Source: Streptococcus oralis (GTDB lineage: Bacteria; Bacillota; Bacilli; Lactobacillales; Streptococcaceae). From it: a stretch of DNA of 64,000 bases. Position 1 is the stretch's first letter. Every line of letters begins with the position of its first letter. Location of the stretch: positions 248,001 through 312,000 of the forward strand of contig NZ_JAHZPJ010000001.1 in assembly GCF_019929345.1 (NCBI RefSeq). The letters are read 5' to 3'. A model generated the notes under the pieces. The model did not search any database. It was not told the origin of the DNA and saw nothing but the letters and a program-made list of their open reading frames with translations. The translations under genes and the position numbers were made by a program. Shown one piece after another: positions 17,412 through 27,722 of this stretch.

Positions 17412-18332
17412 ATGACCAACGAATTTTTACATTTTGAAAAAATCAGTCGCCAAACTTGGCAATCATTGCATCGCAAAACAACCCCTCCCTTGACAGAGGA
17501 AGAGTTAGAATCCATCAAGAGTTTCAATGACCAGATTAGTCTACAGGACGTAACGGATGTCTATCTTCCCCTAGTCCATCTTATCCATATTTACAAGCGC
17601 ACCAAGGATGATTTGGCCTTTTCAAAAGGAATTTTCCTCCAACGTGAAAGCAAATCCCAACCTTTTATCATTGGGGTTTCTGGTAGTGTTGCTGTGGGGA
17701 AATCGACCACTAGTCGCTTACTTCAGATTCTTCTATCACGTACTCTCCCGGATGCTACTGTAGAATTGGTGACAACTGACGGTTTTCTCTATCCCAACCA
17801 AACTTTAATTGAGCAAGATATCTTAAATCGCAAAGGTTTTCCAGAGAGTTATGATATGGAAACTTTGCTGAATTTTCTTGACCGTCTAAAGAATGGGCAA
17901 GATGTTGACATTCCTGTCTATTCTCATGAAGTGTATGACATCGTTCCTGGAGAGAAGCAACGCGTCAAAGCTGCTGATTTTGTCATTGTCGAGGGCATCA
18001 ATGTCTTTCAAAACCCTCAAAATGAGCGACTTTACATCACTGATTTCTTTGATTTCTCCATCTATGTGGATGCTGCTGTCGAGGACATTGAAAGCTGGTA
18101 TCTGGATCGTTTCTTAAAACTCCTTAGCTTTGCCCAGAATGATTCTGGCAGCTACTACCACCGCTTTACGCAAATGCCGATTGGAGAGGTCGAAGCCTTC
18201 GCTCATCAGATCTGGACCAGCATTAATCTAATAAATCTACAAAACTATATCGAACCAACAAGGAATCGCGCCGAGGTTATTCTCCACAAGACTAAAAACC
18301 ACGAAATCGATGAAATTTACCTAAAAAAATAA
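17412..18332 (+). CDS. coaA: Pantothenate kinase, type I
   Basis: 306 residues. ATP-dependent phosphorylation of pantothenate, the committed step of coenzyme A synthesis. P-loop [13 protein letters not shown] (88-100), followed by the [10 protein letters not shown] and RKGFPESYD motifs typical of bacterial CoaA. Divergent from the nucleoside operon across a 209-bp A/T-rich gap that holds a likely -10 (TATACT near 17377). The gap contains nothing else recognisable. Confidence 0.95.
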   Translation: MTNEFLHFEKISRQTWQSLHRKTTPPLTEEELESIKSFNDQISLQDVTDVYLPLVHLIHIYKRTKDDLAFSKGIFLQRESKSQPFIIGVSGSVAVGKSTTSRLLQILLSRTLPDATVELVTTDGFLYPNQTLIEQDILNRKGFPESYDMETLLNFLDRLKNGQDVDIPVYSHEVYDIVPGEKQRVKAADFVIVEGINVFQNPQNERLYITDFFDFSIYVDAAVEDIESWYLDRFLKLLSFAQNDSGSYYHRFTQMPIGEVEAFAHQIWTSINLINLQNYIEPTRNRAEVILHKTKNHEIDEIYLKK

Positions 18333-18339
18333 TTTTCCC

Positions 18340-18368
18340 TTGTCAAAACCTAAGTTTTCAGATATAAT
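18340..18368 (+). promoter_or_regulatory. rpsT promoter
   Basis: TTGTCA (18340-18345), 17-base spacer, TATAAT (18363-18368), ending 31 bases before the rpsT start codon. The spacing and hexamers are close to consensus, as expected for a ribosomal protein gene. Confidence 0.75.
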
Positions 18369-18399
18369 GGTATAGTTAGTAAATATGGAGGTAAGAACA

Positions 18400-18636
18400 T
18401 TGGCAAACATTAAATCAGCTATCAAACGCGCTGAATTGAACGTTAAACAAAACGAAAAAAACTCAGCTCAAAAATCAGCTATGCGTACTGCTATCAAAGC
18501 TTTCGAAGCAAACCCTTCTGAAGAACTTTTCCGTGCTGCTAGCTCAGCTATCGACAAAGCAGAAACTAAAGGTTTGATTCACAAAAACAAAGCAAGCCGC
18601 GATAAAGCTCGTCTTTCAGCTAAACTTGCTAAATAA
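18400..18636 (+). CDS. rpsT: 30S ribosomal protein S20
   Basis: 78 residues, Lys/Ala-rich, beginning [17 protein letters not shown] and ending [10 protein letters not shown]. Binds 16S rRNA in the small subunit body. The start is the TTG at 18400: GGAGG (in ATGGAGGTAAG) lies 8 bases upstream, and the S20 family begins with ANIKSA. The ATG at 18385 overlaps this ribosome site and is not the start. A rare start codon in a ribosomal protein gene fits tuned or autoregulated translation. Confidence 0.95.
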
Positions 18637-18638
18637 GA

Positions 18639-18663
18639 AACAGTCCATAGAGGCTGTTTTTTT
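18639..18663 (+). terminator. rpsT terminator
   Basis: AACAGTC-CATAGA-GGCTGTT (7 bp, one G-T) followed by TTTTT, directly after the stop codon. Confidence 0.8.
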
Positions 18664-18688
18664 GTCTTCTAATCAGAAAAGGTAGAAA

Positions 18689-19222
18689 ATGAAAATCGCA
18701 ATCATCGGATATTCTGGATCAGGCAAGTCAACCCTAGCAGAAAAGTTATCTCACTACTACTCCATCCCCAAACTGCATATGGATACACTTCAGTTTCAAC
18801 CTGGTTGGCAAGACAGTGACCGCGAATGGATGTTGACTGAGATGAAAAACTTTCTCACAAAGCACGAAGCTTGGGTCATCGACGGCAACTACTCTTGGTG
18901 TTACTATGAAGAAAGAATGCTGGAAGCTGACCAAATCATCTTTCTCAACTTTTCCCCATGGACTTGTCTCTTTCGAGCCTTTAAACGGTATCTCACATAC
19001 CGAGGCAAGGTCAGAGAAAGTATGGCAGCAGGCTGTCCTGAACGCTTTGACTGGGATTTTATCAGATGGATTCTCTGGGATGGGCGGACAAAGAATGCTA
19101 AAGAACGCTATCAACGGGTTCAAGAAACCTACCCTGAGAAAGTAATTGTCCTCAAGTCGCAAAAGGAGATGGATTACTTCTTAGAAAATCTCGTACATAA
19201 CAAGAAAAACCAACGTGTCTAA
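18689..19222 (+). CDS. P-loop kinase-like protein (FlaR/topology-modulation family)
   Basis: 177 residues with an N-terminal Walker A GYSGSGKST (7-15), HMDTLQFQPGW next (family hallmark) and an arginine-rich lid region (FRAFKRYLTYRGK). Related to adenylate/shikimate kinases; the name 'DNA topology modulation protein FlaR' is historical and the substrate is unknown. The stop codon lies inside the loop of the following hairpin terminator. It has its own ribosome site (AAAAGG) and follows rpsT after 52 bases. Confidence 0.8.
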   Translation: MKIAIIGYSGSGKSTLAEKLSHYYSIPKLHMDTLQFQPGWQDSDREWMLTEMKNFLTKHEAWVIDGNYSWCYYEERMLEADQIIFLNFSPWTCLFRAFKRYLTYRGKVRESMAAGCPERFDWDFIRWILWDGRTKNAKERYQRVQETYPEKVIVLKSQKEMDYFLENLVHNKKNQRV

Positions 19223-19234
19223 CGTTGGTTTTTT
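19205..19234. terminator. Bidirectional terminator between the FlaR-like gene and metG
   Basis: AAAACCAACG-TGTCTAA-CGTTGGTTTT, a 10-bp perfect stem with A-runs on the left and T-runs on the right, between convergent genes. The TAA in the loop is the stop codon of the left-hand gene. Confidence 0.9.
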
Positions 19235-19238
19235 GCTA

Positions 19239-21236
19239 TTAGCCAATCACACTTCCGTTTGGTACAGCTGGATCAACTGTGAGAAGGGTTAACTTGCCTT
19301 CATGTTCAGCTGAGAGGATCATTCCTTGGCTGACATATTTCTTCATCATCTTGCGTGGTTTGAGGTTGGCAACGATTTGGACCTTCTTGCCGACCAATTC
19401 TTGTTCGTTTGGATAGTATTTGGCAATTCCTGAGAGGATTTGACGGTCTTCGCCATCACCTGCATCGAGGCGGAATTGGAGCAACTTGTCAGAACCTTCC
19501 ACTTTAGAAACTTCTTTGACTTCTGCGACACGGATCTCAACCTTGTCAAAGTCTTCAAACTTGATTTCATCCTTGTTGAGTTTGAGTTCAACTTCATCTG
19601 GATTCCATTCTTTTTCGACTGCTGGTTTGTTGCTTTCCATTTGTTCTTTGATATAGGCAATCTCTTCTTCCATGTCGAGACGTGGGAAGATTGGTGTTCC
19701 TTTGACAACAACAGTCACACCTGCAGGGAAATCTGCCAAGCTCAAGTTTTCTAGGCTAGAAACTTCTGCTAGACCAAGTTGTGCCAATACAGCGCGACTA
19801 GTTCTCATCATAAATGGCTCAATCATGTGAGCTACAACACGAAGGCTGGCTGCCAAGTGGCTCATGACACTTGCCAATTGGTCACGAAGTGCTTCATCCT
19901 TAGCCAAGACCCATGGAGCTGTCTCATCGATGTATTTATTGGTACGTGAGATAAGCGTCCAGACTGCTTCTAAAGCACGTGGGTAGTCAACCGCATCCAT
20001 GTGTGTATGGTAGTCAGCGATTGATTGTTCTGCTACTTGAGCAAGAGCATTGTCAAACTCAGTCACACCCTCTACATAGGCAGGGACTTGCCCATCAAAG
20101 TACTTGTTAATCATGGAAACCGTACGGTTGAGGAGGTTTCCGAGGTCATTGGCCAATTCATAGTTGATACGGCCGACATAGTCTTCTGGAGTGAAGGTTC
20201 CATCTGAACCGACTGGAAGGCTACGCATGAGGTAGTAACGAAGTGGATCCAGTCCATAACGTTCTACTAGCATTTCAGGGTAAACGACATTCCCTTTTGA
20301 CTTAGACATCTTGCCGTCTTTCATGACAAACCAACCATGGGCAATCAAGCGGTCAGGCAATTTCATATCCAACATCATGAGAAGGATTGGCCAGTAGATG
20401 GAGTGGAAACGAAGAATGTCTTTTCCGACCATGTGGAAGACTGTTCCATTCCAGAATTTATCATAGTTAGCATGATCCTCTTGACCGTAACCAAGAGCAG
20501 TCGCATAGTTAAGAAGGGCATCAATCCAAACGTAGACAACGTGTTTTGGATTGGAAGGGACTGGCACACCCCATGTAAAGGTTGTACGAGAAACCGCCAA
20601 GTCTTCCAAACCTGGCTCGATGAAGTTGCGCAACATTTCATTAAGGCGACCATCAGGAGTGATGAAATCAGGGTGCGATTTGAAAAATTCAACCAAACGG
20701 TCTTGGTATTTGCTGAGGCGAAGGAAGTAAGATTCTTCAGAAACCCATTCCACTTCGTGACCTGATGGAGCGATACCGCCTGTCACATTTCCAGCTTCAT
20801 CACGGAAAACTTCCGCAAGCTGGCTTTCTGTAAAGAATTCCTCATCTGAAACTGAATACCAACCAGAGTATTCGCCCAAGTAAATATCATCTTGAGCAAG
20901 TAAGCGTGCAAAGACCTGAGCCACTACTTTTTCATGGTAATCATCAGTCGTACGGATGAATTTATCGTATGAGATATCTAGTAATTGCCAGAGTTCTTTG
21001 ACGCCAACCGCCATCCCATCAACATAAACTTGAGGTGTAATGCCAGCTTCTTCAGCTTTTTGCTGGATTTTCTGACCATGCTCGTCAAGACCTGTTAAAT
21101 AAAAGACATCGTAGCCCATGAGGCGTTTGTATCGAGCTAGGACATCACAAGCGATGGTTGTGTAGGCAGAACCGATATGAAGTTTACCAGATGGATAGTA
21201 AATCGGCGTTGTAATATAAAAATTCTTTTCAGACAT
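19239..21236 (-). CDS. metG: Methionyl-tRNA synthetase
   Basis: 665 residues. Class I synthetase that charges tRNA-Met. HIGH-like HIGSAY near residue 20, [10 protein letters not shown] near 300, an anticodon-binding alpha-helical domain, and a C-terminal tRNA-binding (EMAP/OB-fold) domain from about 563 with [11 protein letters not shown] and [13 protein letters not shown]. The start is the ATG at 21236 ([14 protein letters not shown]) with GGAAAGGAAA upstream; an in-frame ATG 42 bases earlier is rejected since it adds non-family residues. Confidence 0.96.
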   Translation of the reverse strand: MSEKNFYITTPIYYPSGKLHIGSAYTTIACDVLARYKRLMGYDVFYLTGLDEHGQKIQQKAEEAGITPQVYVDGMAVGVKELWQLLDISYDKFIRTTDDYHEKVVAQVFARLLAQDDIYLGEYSGWYSVSDEEFFTESQLAEVFRDEAGNVTGGIAPSGHEVEWVSEESYFLRLSKYQDRLVEFFKSHPDFITPDGRLNEMLRNFIEPGLEDLAVSRTTFTWGVPVPSNPKHVVYVWIDALLNYATALGYGQEDHANYDKFWNGTVFHMVGKDILRFHSIYWPILLMMLDMKLPDRLIAHGWFVMKDGKMSKSKGNVVYPEMLVERYGLDPLRYYLMRSLPVGSDGTFTPEDYVGRINYELANDLGNLLNRTVSMINKYFDGQVPAYVEGVTEFDNALAQVAEQSIADYHTHMDAVDYPRALEAVWTLISRTNKYIDETAPWVLAKDEALRDQLASVMSHLAASLRVVAHMIEPFMMRTSRAVLAQLGLAEVSSLENLSLADFPAGVTVVVKGTPIFPRLDMEEEIAYIKEQMESNKPAVEKEWNPDEVELKLNKDEIKFEDFDKVEIRVAEVKEVSKVEGSDKLLQFRLDAGDGEDRQILSGIAKYYPNEQELVGKKVQIVANLKPRKMMKKYVSQGMILSAEHEGKLTLLTVDPAVPNGSVIG

Positions 21237-21371
21237 AATTTTTCCTTTCCAGGCAAATGAAACCTGTTTTTCTAACACTTCATTATATCATATTTTTAGC
21301 GATTTTCGATAGGAAAATCCATACAAAAACAAGACAGACAAGTGTCCATCTTGTTTTTTCTGTTCTATATT

Positions 21372-22631
21372 TTATTCATAACGAAGGGCTTCAATCGGAT
21401 CAAGCTTAGAGGCTTTATTGGCCGGCAAGACTCCGAAAATCATCCCAACACTGGCTGACACAGCCAAGCTAAAGAGAGCAATTGGGATGGAAACTCCAAC
21501 TTCGATACCTGCAATCATATTTTGAAGTAGCACTCCGGCTAACATAGTCATTCCTGCAGCAATCCCAAGACCGATGACTCCACCTAGCAAAGTCAAAATC
21601 ATGGACTCAATCAAAAACTGAACTAAGATATTGGCCCTTGTAGCTCCGAGCGCCTTACGCAAACCAATCTCCCGCGTACGTTCTGTCACCGAAACCAGCA
21701 TAATGTTCATAACTCCAGTTCCACCAACAAAGAGTGAAATCCCTGCGATGGCACTGATAATCGTGGTTATAAAGCCAAAGAGTTTTTGAACTTCTTCAAA
21801 AGTTGCTGTTTCATCCGCAACTTGGTATTCTCCTTGATGCACTCCTGATATTTCTGTCATTCTACGTGCGAGTTCTGGTCCTAAAGTCGGTGTCAGACTC
21901 GTATCATTCACACGAAAGACAATATTAGATATTTCATCCATATTGAAATTAACAGCAACAGATGTATTAGTTGTAATTGGCAAACCTCCGATACCAAACA
22001 TCTTTGCAGTTTTAGCCTCAGAACTTGTGTATACTCCGATAACTCGATAATGAAAGTTATTAACTGAGATTATCTGATTAAGAGCTGCCTGTGGTGAGTC
22101 AAAAAGACTTTTAGCCAGTTCTTCATCGAGTAAGATCACACTTGCAAAATCTCTGTAATCTTGTTCTCTTAGACTCCTACCAGCTATTATTTCATTTTCA
22201 GCGGCAGTCATATAGGTCATATTACCACCTGTTAAACTAGCCTGCTCAACTTTTTTATCTTTATAAGTCAGAGTAACATTTATACTATTCGTCACAAAGT
22301 AACCATCTACACCTTTTAGTTTAGCGGCTTCCTTAACCCATGCTTCCTGTGTTTTGGGTGGGACAACATAAGCGGTATCCTCTCTACCTGAAAGCGTTAG
22401 AGAAGATTGTTTTTGGGTAAAAGAGCCATCCTTACTTTTAATAGGCGAGAAGAAGACCTGAATATTTTTCTGAGATTTGGTCATATTTTTATTGACCTGA
22501 CGAGACATAGAGTCTCCCAGAGCCATGATAACAACGACTGAAGATACTCCTATAATAATCCCAATCATGGTCAAAAATGAACGCATCTTGTGTGCCATAA
22601 TCGATGAAAAGGCAAATTTTAGATTTTCCAT
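21372..22631 (-). CDS. MacB-like ABC transporter permease (FtsX-fold)
   Basis: 419 residues. N-terminal membrane segment (about 15-40, GIIIGVSSVVVIMALGDS), a large extracellular MacB-type core domain (about 45-270), then three C-terminal membrane segments, with the conserved VTERTREIGLRKALGA loop before the last two. Third gene of an operon with the membrane fusion protein and ATPase, 1 base apart from the ATPase. In pneumococcus the equivalent three-gene system is linked to resistance to antimicrobial peptides and macrolides; which substrate applies here is not visible. Confidence 0.9.
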   Translation of the reverse strand: MENLKFAFSSIMAHKMRSFLTMIGIIIGVSSVVVIMALGDSMSRQVNKNMTKSQKNIQVFFSPIKSKDGSFTQKQSSLTLSGREDTAYVVPPKTQEAWVKEAAKLKGVDGYFVTNSINVTLTYKDKKVEQASLTGGNMTYMTAAENEIIAGRSLREQDYRDFASVILLDEELAKSLFDSPQAALNQIISVNNFHYRVIGVYTSSEAKTAKMFGIGGLPITTNTSVAVNFNMDEISNIVFRVNDTSLTPTLGPELARRMTEISGVHQGEYQVADETATFEEVQKLFGFITTIISAIAGISLFVGGTGVMNIMLVSVTERTREIGLRKALGATRANILVQFLIESMILTLLGGVIGLGIAAGMTMLAGVLLQNMIAGIEVGVSIPIALFSLAVSASVGMIFGVLPANKASKLDPIEALRYE

Positions 22632-22632
22632 C

Positions 22633-23334
22633 TTAATGCCCCTCCCCTTCTAAATGCCCACTATCAGATGCAATAATTCCATCACGAATTACAATCTGAC
22701 GTTTTGCATAAGCCGCAATCTCAGGCTCATGCGTGACCATAATAATGGTTCTTCCTTCTTCATTTAACTCCACCAAGAGTTCCATGATTTGGCTTCCTGT
22801 CCTTGTATCCAAAGCTCCAGTTGGTTCATCTGCCAGAATAATCGAAGGATTGTTGACAAGGGCACGGGCAATGGCTACCCGTTGTTTTTGCCCACCAGAT
22901 AATTCCGAAGGCAAGTGGTGACTTCTATCTGCCAAGTCTACCTTTTTCAAATAGGTCTCTGCCAATTTACGGCGTTTGGAAGCTGAAACTCCAGCATATA
23001 TTAAAGGCAATTCAACATTCTGAAGGGCATCTAGTTTAGACAAAAGAAAGAATTGTTGAAAGACAAAGCCAATCTCTTGGTTACGGACTTCAGCCAACTG
23101 TTTTTCATCTAATTGAGCCACTTCCTGCCCCTCTAAGTAATACTCACCACTCGTTGGCGTATCCAACATTCCGATGGTATTCATTAGAGTAGATTTTCCA
23201 GAACCAGACGGTCCCATAATAGCAACAAACTCTCCTTCATTCACTTCTAAGTTGATATTTTTCAAAACCTGAAGTTCCTGATCTCCATTTCGATAACTCC
23301 GACAGATATTTTTTAGACTAATTAGTTTCTTCAT
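22633..23334 (-). CDS. MacB-type ABC transporter ATP-binding protein
   Basis: 233 residues, LolD/MacB class. Walker [10 protein letters not shown] (about 41-49), Q-loop FVFQQFFLL, signature [15 protein letters not shown], Walker [13 protein letters not shown]. Energises the FtsX-fold permease encoded downstream. Its start overlaps the 3' end of the membrane fusion gene by 17 bases, so all three components are made together. Confidence 0.93.
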   Translation of the reverse strand: MKKLISLKNICRSYRNGDQELQVLKNINLEVNEGEFVAIMGPSGSGKSTLMNTIGMLDTPTSGEYYLEGQEVAQLDEKQLAEVRNQEIGFVFQQFFLLSKLDALQNVELPLIYAGVSASKRRKLAETYLKKVDLADRSHHLPSELSGGQKQRVAIARALVNNPSIILADEPTGALDTRTGSQIMELLVELNEEGRTIIMVTHEPEIAAYAKRQIVIRDGIIASDSGHLEGEGH

Positions 23335-24469
23335 CAGCCTTCACCTCTTTTCCTTCTTCCAAGGAAGTTGTTGGATTACTGATGACTTTAGCCCCATTTG
23401 TCAAACCAGAAGTAATTTCCTGGTTTTCTGCGTCAGCATTTCCTAGGCTAACTTCGATTTTCTTAGCCTTATTCTCTTCGTCAACAACCCAGACGTAGTT
23501 TTTACCTTCTTCTTCTACAATGCTGGTTAATGGTACGAGAAGAGATGTACTGTCGCTTTTAACTTCTACACTAACAGAAAATCCTTGCTTCAACTCACCG
23601 ATATCACTCGTAATTTCAATAGTGTATGGATATTTAGGGCCAACATTCGATGCACCTACACCATTGCTTCCATCAACACCACTCTTTGAATAAGTTGCGA
23701 TATAGTTGATTTTCCCTGTCCAAGTCTTATCTGGGTAGACTTTAGAAGTGAAGGTCACTTCTTGTCCGACTGAAAGCTTGGCAAGATTGTACTCAGATAA
23801 TTCGCCTTTAACTTGCAAATTTTCATTGCTCACTACATGCACTATTACTTTGCCATTACCCGCAGAAGATTTGGAAAGATCACGATTCACCTCTACAACT
23901 GTTCCTTCTATTGTACTTAAAATAGTTGTCGCATCTAATTGAGCCTTTGCTTTTTTAACTTGAGCTTCTGCATCTGCACGATTATCACGTGCATCCTTAA
24001 TTTGAGAATCAAGGGAAGATACTGTGCTAGCATCTGAACCACCATATTCTTCAGAGTAAGTAAGGGCTTTGCTTCGAGATTCCTTTAATTCACTAATATG
24101 ACGATCAATCTTTGCTACTGCACGATTGGCAGCATCATATGCTGCCTGAGCGTCGGAACTATTGTATTTTACTAATGCTTGTCCTTTTTCGACCTTATCT
24201 CCAACAGAGACTAAAATTTCTTCAATCTCACCCATACTTGCATCAAAATATACATACTGTTCATTTTTTATAGTAACAGTACCAGATAAAAGAATAGATG
24301 AAGCAACCGTTCCTTCTTTGGCAGTCACCAAATGAGAAGTTGTATCTTTAACAGCAACCTTAGAAGGTTGTCTAAAAAGTAAAATCCCAATAGCCCCGAC
24401 AATAACAACACTTGCAATTCCAATGACTGTGTAAAATTTCCTTTTTTTCCTTTTCGTATTCTTCTTCAT
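23318..24469 (-). CDS. Membrane fusion (HlyD/MacA-like) subunit of an ABC efflux system
   Basis: About 383 residues: a very basic N-terminus (MKKNTKRKKRK), one membrane helix (about 14-32), a biotinyl-lipoyl-like half (TVTIKNEQYVYFD), a coiled coil (about 100-165, with ELKESRSKAL and AEAQVKKAKAQLD), and a beta-barrel/periplasmic-type region. The start is taken at the ATG at 24469 because known relatives begin MKK with a basic run; the frame stays open upstream to 24532 without a good ribosome site. First gene of the efflux operon. Confidence 0.88.
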   Translation of the reverse strand: MKKNTKRKKRKFYTVIGIASVVIVGAIGILLFRQPSKVAVKDTTSHLVTAKEGTVASSILLSGTVTIKNEQYVYFDASMGEIEEILVSVGDKVEKGQALVKYNSSDAQAAYDAANRAVAKIDRHISELKESRSKALTYSEEYGGSDASTVSSLDSQIKDARDNRADAEAQVKKAKAQLDATTILSTIEGTVVEVNRDLSKSSAGNGKVIVHVVSNENLQVKGELSEYNLAKLSVGQEVTFTSKVYPDKTWTGKINYIATYSKSGVDGSNGVGASNVGPKYPYTIEITSDIGELKQGFSVSVEVKSDSTSLLVPLTSIVEEEGKNYVWVVDEENKAKKIEVSLGNADAENQEITSGLTNGAKVISNPTTSLEEGKEVKADEETN

Positions 24470-24599
24470 CCTAAAATGCCTTTCATATTTTCCATTAAAG
24501 TCCATTATATCAAATTTATCCACTATAAACAATGATTGTATAGCGAGAAAAGAGAAACAGTCTTGAACTCACGCTTTCGCTCTAGATTCTACGATATTT

Positions 24600-25032
24600 G
24601 CAATAGCTAACTATGATTCCAGAAAGAATCCAAAATACGTGTACGAGGTACAAACTCTGATTCATTTTAAAAACTCAACTTTTCACATGTACTTGGCCAA
24701 TAAAGAAATTCTAGATAGACTCTTGCTTCTTCACTTTCAAGAGAAACAGTCTGTCCATTTCTTGTGTAAATCCTATTTTCCAAACCATTTTCAAGACCTT
24801 TTTGAAAGATTAAGACAAAATCCTGAACGTACTGAAACTGCTCTACTCAAACGCAAAACTAGAAGCTACCAATAACCTCATCAAAGTCATCGAGAGAAAT
24901 GCTTTCGACTTTCGGAACTTTAACAATTTTGAAATCAGAATCCTCATCGCTTCGAATATCAAAAAGGAGAGGGCCCAAAGGCCCTCTCCAAATTGTAACT
25001 TTTCATTAACCCACTACAGTTGATAAAGAGGC
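24600..25032 (+). mobile_element. Decayed ISL3 (IS1167-like) element, 3' part
   Basis: Fragments in several frames match the transposase of the 8-kb copy. FHMYLANKEILDRLL corresponds to its FRMHLTNKEILDKLL, and the DNA near 24850-24960 encodes a worn version of LEATNNLIKLIKRNAFGFRN. The right end TTAACCCACTACAGTTGATA is the IS1167 terminal repeat (ending near 25032). The first part of the element is lost. It fills the 529-bp gap between the efflux operon and pyk; 24533-24600 shows nothing clear. Confidence 0.8.
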
Positions 25033-25061
25033 ATCTTTATATAATAGGTTTTAAGGTTAGA

Positions 25062-26567
25062 TTAACGTACTGTACGGATACGCATTGTGTTTGTACGAAC
25101 CGCTTCGCCAAGTGGTACACCTGCAACGATAACGATATCGTCACCAGATTCTACAAGACCTGCTTCAACTGCTTTACGTTCAGCAATTTCAAACATGTCA
25201 TCAGTTGATGAAGGTGCTTCTGTCAACATTGGGATAACACCCCAGTTCAACATCAAGCCACGTTCTGTCAATTCGTCGAATGTCAATGCCAAGATATCAG
25301 CATTTGGACGGTATTTAGAAATCAAACGAGCAGTGTGACCAGTCTTAGTCAAAGTAACAACCAATTTGATATCCATTGAGTTCGTAGCATCTTTAACAGC
25401 TGAAGCCATAACTTCTGTCTTAGAGTTACGTTCGAAAGTATCTGAGTTCAAACGTCCGTATTCGTTAAGAAGAGTTTGTGCGTTCTTGTCAATTGTAGCC
25501 ATTGTTGTTACTGACTCAAGTGGGTATTTACCGTTTGCAGACTCACCTGAAAGCATTGTAGCGTCAGTTCCGTCGATAACAGCGTTAAATACGTCTGATA
25601 CTTCTGAACGAGTTGCACGTGGTTTTTCAGTCATTGTTTCAAGCATGTTTGTTGCTGTGATAACAACTTTACCTGCTGCGTTCACTTTAGTGATGATCAT
25701 TTTTTGGTAAACTGGAACCATTTCGAATGGTACTTCGATACCCATGTCACCACGAGCAATCATAATACCGTCAGCAGCTTCAATGATTTCATCCAAGTTG
25801 TCGATACCTTGCTGGTTTTCGATTTTCGCAAACAATTGAACATGTCCGTTACCAGTTTCTTCACAGATTGCACGAACTTCGTCGACGTCTTTTGCAGTAC
25901 GTACGAATGAAATCGCGATGAAGTTGATACCTTGTTCCAAACCGAAACGGATATCATCGTTATCACGTTCAGCAAGAGCAGGGAAAGGAATTTTAGTGTT
26001 AGGGATGTTTACACCTTTCTGCTTAGCAATGATACCGTCATTTTCAACGACTACTTCAAATTCACGAGTTGCATCGTCTTTTGCGAAAACACGAAGACCC
26101 AATTTACCATCGTCAACCAAAACTTGGTGACCAACTTCAACATCATCGTAGATATCAAGGGCACCAGCAACGTTCAAAGCAATCACATCACGAGTTGATT
26201 TGATTCCTTGTTTAGTTGCAACACGGATTTTTTCACCAGTTTTGTAAGAGTACTCTTTTGCGTCACCTTCAAACAATTCTGTACGGATTTCAGGTCCTTT
26301 AGTATCAAGAAGGAAACCAACTTTTTTACCTGCAAGTTTTTCAGCAAGTTTAACAGTTGCCATACGCTCACCTTGTTCTTGGTGGTCACCGTGTGAGAAG
26401 TTGAAACGGAAAGTGTTTGCTCCTGCTTCAATCAATTTAGCAATGTTTTTAGCTGAAGCTTCAACGTCAAGTTTTTCACCCCAGTATCCGTCTTCACCGA
26501 ATTTTTTACCACCACGGATTTCAACCGCAGGACCTAAAGTTGCAACGATTTTTACACGTTTGTTCAT
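25062..26567 (-). CDS. pyk: Pyruvate kinase
   Basis: 501 residues. Converts phosphoenolpyruvate and ADP to pyruvate and ATP. N-terminal KIVATLGPAVE, the catalytic-site IMIARGDMGIEVP, the MLETMTEKPRATRSEVSDV segment and a C-terminal allosteric domain are present. About 66 bases after pfkA, forming the usual pfkA-pyk glycolytic operon. The stop is only 29 bases from the ISL3 remnant; a 7-bp hairpin (25023-25040) there may act as a terminator. Confidence 0.97.
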   Translation of the reverse strand: MNKRVKIVATLGPAVEIRGGKKFGEDGYWGEKLDVEASAKNIAKLIEAGANTFRFNFSHGDHQEQGERMATVKLAEKLAGKKVGFLLDTKGPEIRTELFEGDAKEYSYKTGEKIRVATKQGIKSTRDVIALNVAGALDIYDDVEVGHQVLVDDGKLGLRVFAKDDATREFEVVVENDGIIAKQKGVNIPNTKIPFPALAERDNDDIRFGLEQGINFIAISFVRTAKDVDEVRAICEETGNGHVQLFAKIENQQGIDNLDEIIEAADGIMIARGDMGIEVPFEMVPVYQKMIITKVNAAGKVVITATNMLETMTEKPRATRSEVSDVFNAVIDGTDATMLSGESANGKYPLESVTTMATIDKNAQTLLNEYGRLNSDTFERNSKTEVMASAVKDATNSMDIKLVVTLTKTGHTARLISKYRPNADILALTFDELTERGLMLNWGVIPMLTEAPSSTDDMFEIAERKAVEAGLVESGDDIVIVAGVPLGEAVRTNTMRIRTVR

Positions 26568-26633
26568 GATTTTTGTGACTCCTTTATATAATTCGACCTT
26601 TTATGGTCATGTTACCAAATTAATGAAAGTTGA

Positions 26634-27707
<1,074 letters not shown>

Positions 27708-27722
27708 CTATTTTCCGTATTT

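Noticed and set aside
18385..18402. ATG at 18385 as the rpsT start
   Set aside because: Its bases form the ribosome binding site (GGAGG) for the TTG at 18400, and S20 proteins start at that point.
24639..24875. A 78-residue protein on the plus strand
   Set aside because: FHMYLANKEILDRLL is the transposase motif of the ISL3 family; the surrounding frames are broken.
25023..25040. ATAAAGA-GGCA-TCTTTAT as a designed terminator of pyk
   Set aside because: The stem has only 7 A/T-rich pairs and straddles the ISL3 right end, so it probably arose by chance at the junction; kept only as a possibility in the pyk entry.
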